A stretch of DNA of 7,087 nucleotides, taken from the NCBI GenBank assembly GCA_002408185.1, contig DHQV01000105.1, forward strand, positions 91,387 through 98,473, given 5' to 3'. The notes under the pieces are model-generated. The model worked only from the letters and a program-made list of their open reading frames with translations, searched no databases and had not been told where the DNA came from. Both the position numbers and the translations under genes were made by a program. The DNA comes from Deltaproteobacteria bacterium UBA5329 (GTDB taxonomy: Bacteria; Desulfobacterota; Syntrophorhabdia; Syntrophorhabdales; Syntrophorhabdaceae). Position 1 is the stretch's first letter. The number at the start of each line of letters is the position of its first letter. Positions 4,866 to 7,087 of the stretch are shown here, piece after piece.

Positions 4866-7087
4866 ATGGGTGAATACGGAGCGGAAAGTATAAAAATACT
4901 CGGCGGTCTAGACGCAGTCAGGAAAGTACCGTCGATGTACATTGGAAACACAAACGTTGAAGGTTTGCATCATCTTATCTACGAGCTTGTCGATAACAGT
5001 GTTGACGAGGCGCTTGAAGGGTACTGTAACAAGATCTCGGTTACCATCCACCGCGACAATAGTGTAACGGTCGAGGACAATGGCAGAGGAATCCCCGTCG
5101 CTATGCATGCTGAACAGAATATGTCGGCTATGGAAGTGGTTTTAACGAAACTGCACGCCGGGGGTAAATTCGACAAGGATTCATACCGGTATTCGGCTGG
5201 CCTTCATGGTGTCGGCCTATCTGTTGTCAATGCCCTGTCCGAATATCTCGAGATAGAGGTCAAACGGAACGGGAAGGTTTATTTCCAGCGATATGAACAG
5301 GGGAACAGGGTGACTGAACTTTCGGTCATCGGAGATACGGAGAGCACCGGAACCAAGGTAAAATTCAAGGCCGACGAAACCATATTTGAAACGATAGAGT
5401 ACAGCTATGATACTCTTGCACACCGTATGAGGGAGATATCATTCCTCAATAACGGCATCCATATTGTTCTCAATGATGAGAGAAAGGCCAGGAAACAGGA
5501 TTTCAAACACGAAGGGGGTATCAAATCTTTTGTAAAGTATCTCAATGCGAGTAAAACGGTGCTTTTTGATGAGCCGATCTATATATCGACCTCGAGGCAG
5601 TCCCTAGAAGTGCTCGAGGTTGCCGTTCAGTATAACGATGGATATAACGAGAATATCCAGAGCTTTGTCAATAATGTCAACACAAAGGAAGGCGGCACGC
5701 ACGTGGCGGGTTTTCGGGGTGCCCTTACCCGATGTGTAAACGGATTCATCCAGGCTAATATGCAGGGCAAGATCAAGGAAAACCTAACAGGTGACGATAT
5801 CAAAGAAGGACTGGTTGCCGTTGTCAATATAAAGATCCAGAGCCCGCAGTTCGAGGGACAGACAAAGAGCAAGCTCGGAAACAGCGAGGTGAAAGGCCTG
5901 GTTGAATCGGTTCTCAATGAGAAGGTATCGGAATATCTCGAGCTCAACCCGCATGTTGCACGGGCGATCGTCGGCAAGGCTGTTGAGGCCAGGAGGGCGC
6001 GGGAGGCCGCAAAAAAGGCGAAGGAACTCGTAAAAAGTAAGAGCCTTATCGAGAGCGGTGTCCTTCCGGGAAAACTGGCGGACTGTCAGGAGAGCGATCC
6101 GGTGCACTGCGAGCTCTATATTGTCGAGGGCGATTCGGCAGGCGGCTCCGCAAAACAAGGGAGAAGCAGAAAAACGCAGGCCATACTTCCCTTGAGAGGA
6201 AAGATTTTAAATGTCGAAAAATCGCGACAGGAAAAGATCCTGACCAATCAGGAGATACGCTCCATGTACCTCGCAATCGGCATTGGGCCCGAGAGTAAAG
6301 GACGCCTGCGTTATCACAAGGTCATCATCATGACGGATGCCGACGTTGACGGTTCCCATATACGGACTCTTCTGCTTACCTTTTTCTACCGCCAGATGCC
6401 CGACCTTATCACCAACGGACACCTTTTTATAGCTCAGCCGCCGCTTTACAAGATAAAAGCCGGAAACAAGGAATCATACGCCAAGGATGAGGAGGAGTTC
6501 GAACGCACGATATTACAACGAGGAATGGAAAAAACAAGGTGCGCCGTGAATGGTTCTATCCAGGAAGGTGCAGGACTTGCCGAAAGGGTCGAGAAGATCA
6601 AGATCGTCGAGAATTTTCTGCACAATTCGCTTATCGACGGGATCGAACGGGAAATATCCCTTGGATTGATGCGCTTCGATATTACAAAAAGAGAAGATTT
6701 TCAGGAACCCCGGAAGCTGGAAGACCTGATGGCATATTTGGTGTCCCATGGGTATACATGCAAGCTTACCCGTGACCGGGAACACAACCTCTTTTATGTC
6801 GAGGCAGAGGTTCGCAACGGCAAAGGAGCGCGGATCGTTCGCATAGAATACGAGTTGTGCACCGCAGGCGATTTCAAGGAGGCTTACAGGGCATATGCGG
6901 ATGTCAGGAATTTTTATGAGGAAGGCGTAAAGGTGACCGACGGTAACAAACCTCCTCTTGCACTGAGCCCGGATGACTTTTTGCGATATATACTCGACAA
7001 GGGCAAGGAAGGGATAAATATCCAGAGATATAAAGGCCTCGGCGAAATGAATGCAGACCAGCTCTGGGAAACCACCATGAACCCGGA
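4866..7087 (+). CDS. gyrB: DNA gyrase subunit B, 3' end beyond window edge
   Basis: 740 residues are visible in one open frame to the window edge. By comparison with the proteobacterial family some 50-60 residues are missing. GyrB supplies the ATPase and the metal-binding half of the cleavage site of gyrase (A2B2), which adds negative supercoils. GHKL ATPase: E40 and N44 in YELVDNSVDEAL, D71 in EDNGRGIP, lid YSAGLHGVGLSVVNALS (109-125). Transducer loop QTKSKLGNSEV (332-342) with K334. TOPRIM: E421 in VEGDSAGGSAKQG, and D491 and D493 in TDADVDGSHIRT. An insertion of about 180 residues (roughly 535-715) separates the TOPRIM core from IQRYKGLGEMN (719-729), as in E. coli-type GyrB. The position of E. 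coli K447 is R444 here, a natural variation in the family. TopoIV ParE is less likely because of this insertion and the dnaN linkage. The ATG follows the dnaN stop by two bases, with AAGGA seven bases before it. recF is absent between dnaN and gyrB. Confidence 0.96.
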   Translation, partial: MGEYGAESIKILGGLDAVRKVPSMYIGNTNVEGLHHLIYELVDNSVDEALEGYCNKISVTIHRDNSVTVEDNGRGIPVAMHAEQNMSAMEVVLTKLHAGGKFDKDSYRYSAGLHGVGLSVVNALSEYLEIEVKRNGKVYFQRYEQGNRVTELSVIGDTESTGTKVKFKADETIFETIEYSYDTLAHRMREISFLNNGIHIVLNDERKARKQDFKHEGGIKSFVKYLNASKTVLFDEPIYISTSRQSLEVLEVAVQYNDGYNENIQSFVNNVNTKEGGTHVAGFRGALTRCVNGFIQANMQGKIKENLTGDDIKEGLVAVVNIKIQSPQFEGQTKSKLGNSEVKGLVESVLNEKVSEYLELNPHVARAIVGKAVEARRAREAAKKAKELVKSKSLIESGVLPGKLADCQESDPVHCELYIVEGDSAGGSAKQGRSRKTQAILPLRGKILNVEKSRQEKILTNQEIRSMYLAIGIGPESKGRLRYHKVIIMTDADVDGSHIRTLLLTFFYRQMPDLITNGHLFIAQPPLYKIKAGNKESYAKDEEEFERTILQRGMEKTRCAVNGSIQEGAGLAERVEKIKIVENFLHNSLIDGIEREISLGLMRFDITKREDFQEPRKLEDLMAYLVSHGYTCKLTRDREHNLFYVEAEVRNGKGARIVRIEYELCTAGDFKEAYRAYADVRNFYEEGVKVTDGNKPPLALSPDDFLRYILDKGKEGINIQRYKGLGEMNADQLWETTMNP

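Noticed and set aside
5784..6158. 124-residue open frame on the minus strand inside gyrB
   Set aside because: It is antisense to the conserved gyrB transducer and TOPRIM region, with no ribosome site or domain evidence.
1..7087. A novel defence, mobile or otherwise undescribed gene system
   Set aside because: Every sizeable gene belongs to a recognised family, codon style looks uniform, and there are no integrase, transposase, CRISPR or tRNA-adjacent attachment signals. The interest here lies in the origin-like non-coding DNA, not in an unknown system.

Overview
The window is a chromosomal replication-gene neighbourhood of a Gram-negative-type bacterium. It carries an intact dnaA, an intact dnaN and a 3'-truncated gyrB, all on the + strand. 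To their left are two short two-gene units that point away from each other. The GyrB has the long insertion between the TOPRIM core and the QRYKGLGEMN motif that is known from proteobacterial gyrases. The NlpC/P60 protein is a lipoprotein with an alanine after the lipobox cysteine, which suits an outer membrane. Together these point to a proteobacterium in the broad sense, possibly a deltaproteobacterial/Desulfobacterota lineage. That placement is inferred from protein style alone, with moderate to low confidence.

Left block, minus strand (1-913): a class I SAM-dependent methyltransferase and a YciO/Sua5/YrdC-family protein that runs off the left edge. They overlap by an ATGA stop/start, so they are probably co-transcribed from a promoter with a perfect TATAAT -10 at 933-938. 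Middle block, plus strand (997-2105): a SerB-like HAD phosphatase followed by a small NlpC/P60 lipoprotein, with one base of overlap.

Positions 2106-2341 have no gene. They hold a convincing promoter (TTGACT, 17 bp, TAGAAT), several short paired repeats and DnaA-box-like 9-mers just before dnaA. The dnaA start has no visible Shine-Dalgarno sequence. The 116-base dnaA-dnaN gap and the last 60 bases of dnaA hold more copies of the same 9-mer (TTTTCAACA). dnaN has a strong Shine-Dalgarno sequence. gyrB begins 2 bases after the dnaN stop, with no recF between them.

Functionally, dnaA (origin melting), dnaN (sliding clamp) and gyrB (supercoil removal ahead of forks) form the classical initiation cluster, and the flanking non-coding DNA is a plausible oriC. 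The left-hand genes have no evident role in replication. I found no sign of a mobile element, defence island, CRISPR array, tRNA or rRNA, and no novel protein system. The points most worth a second look are the origin-like non-coding signals.
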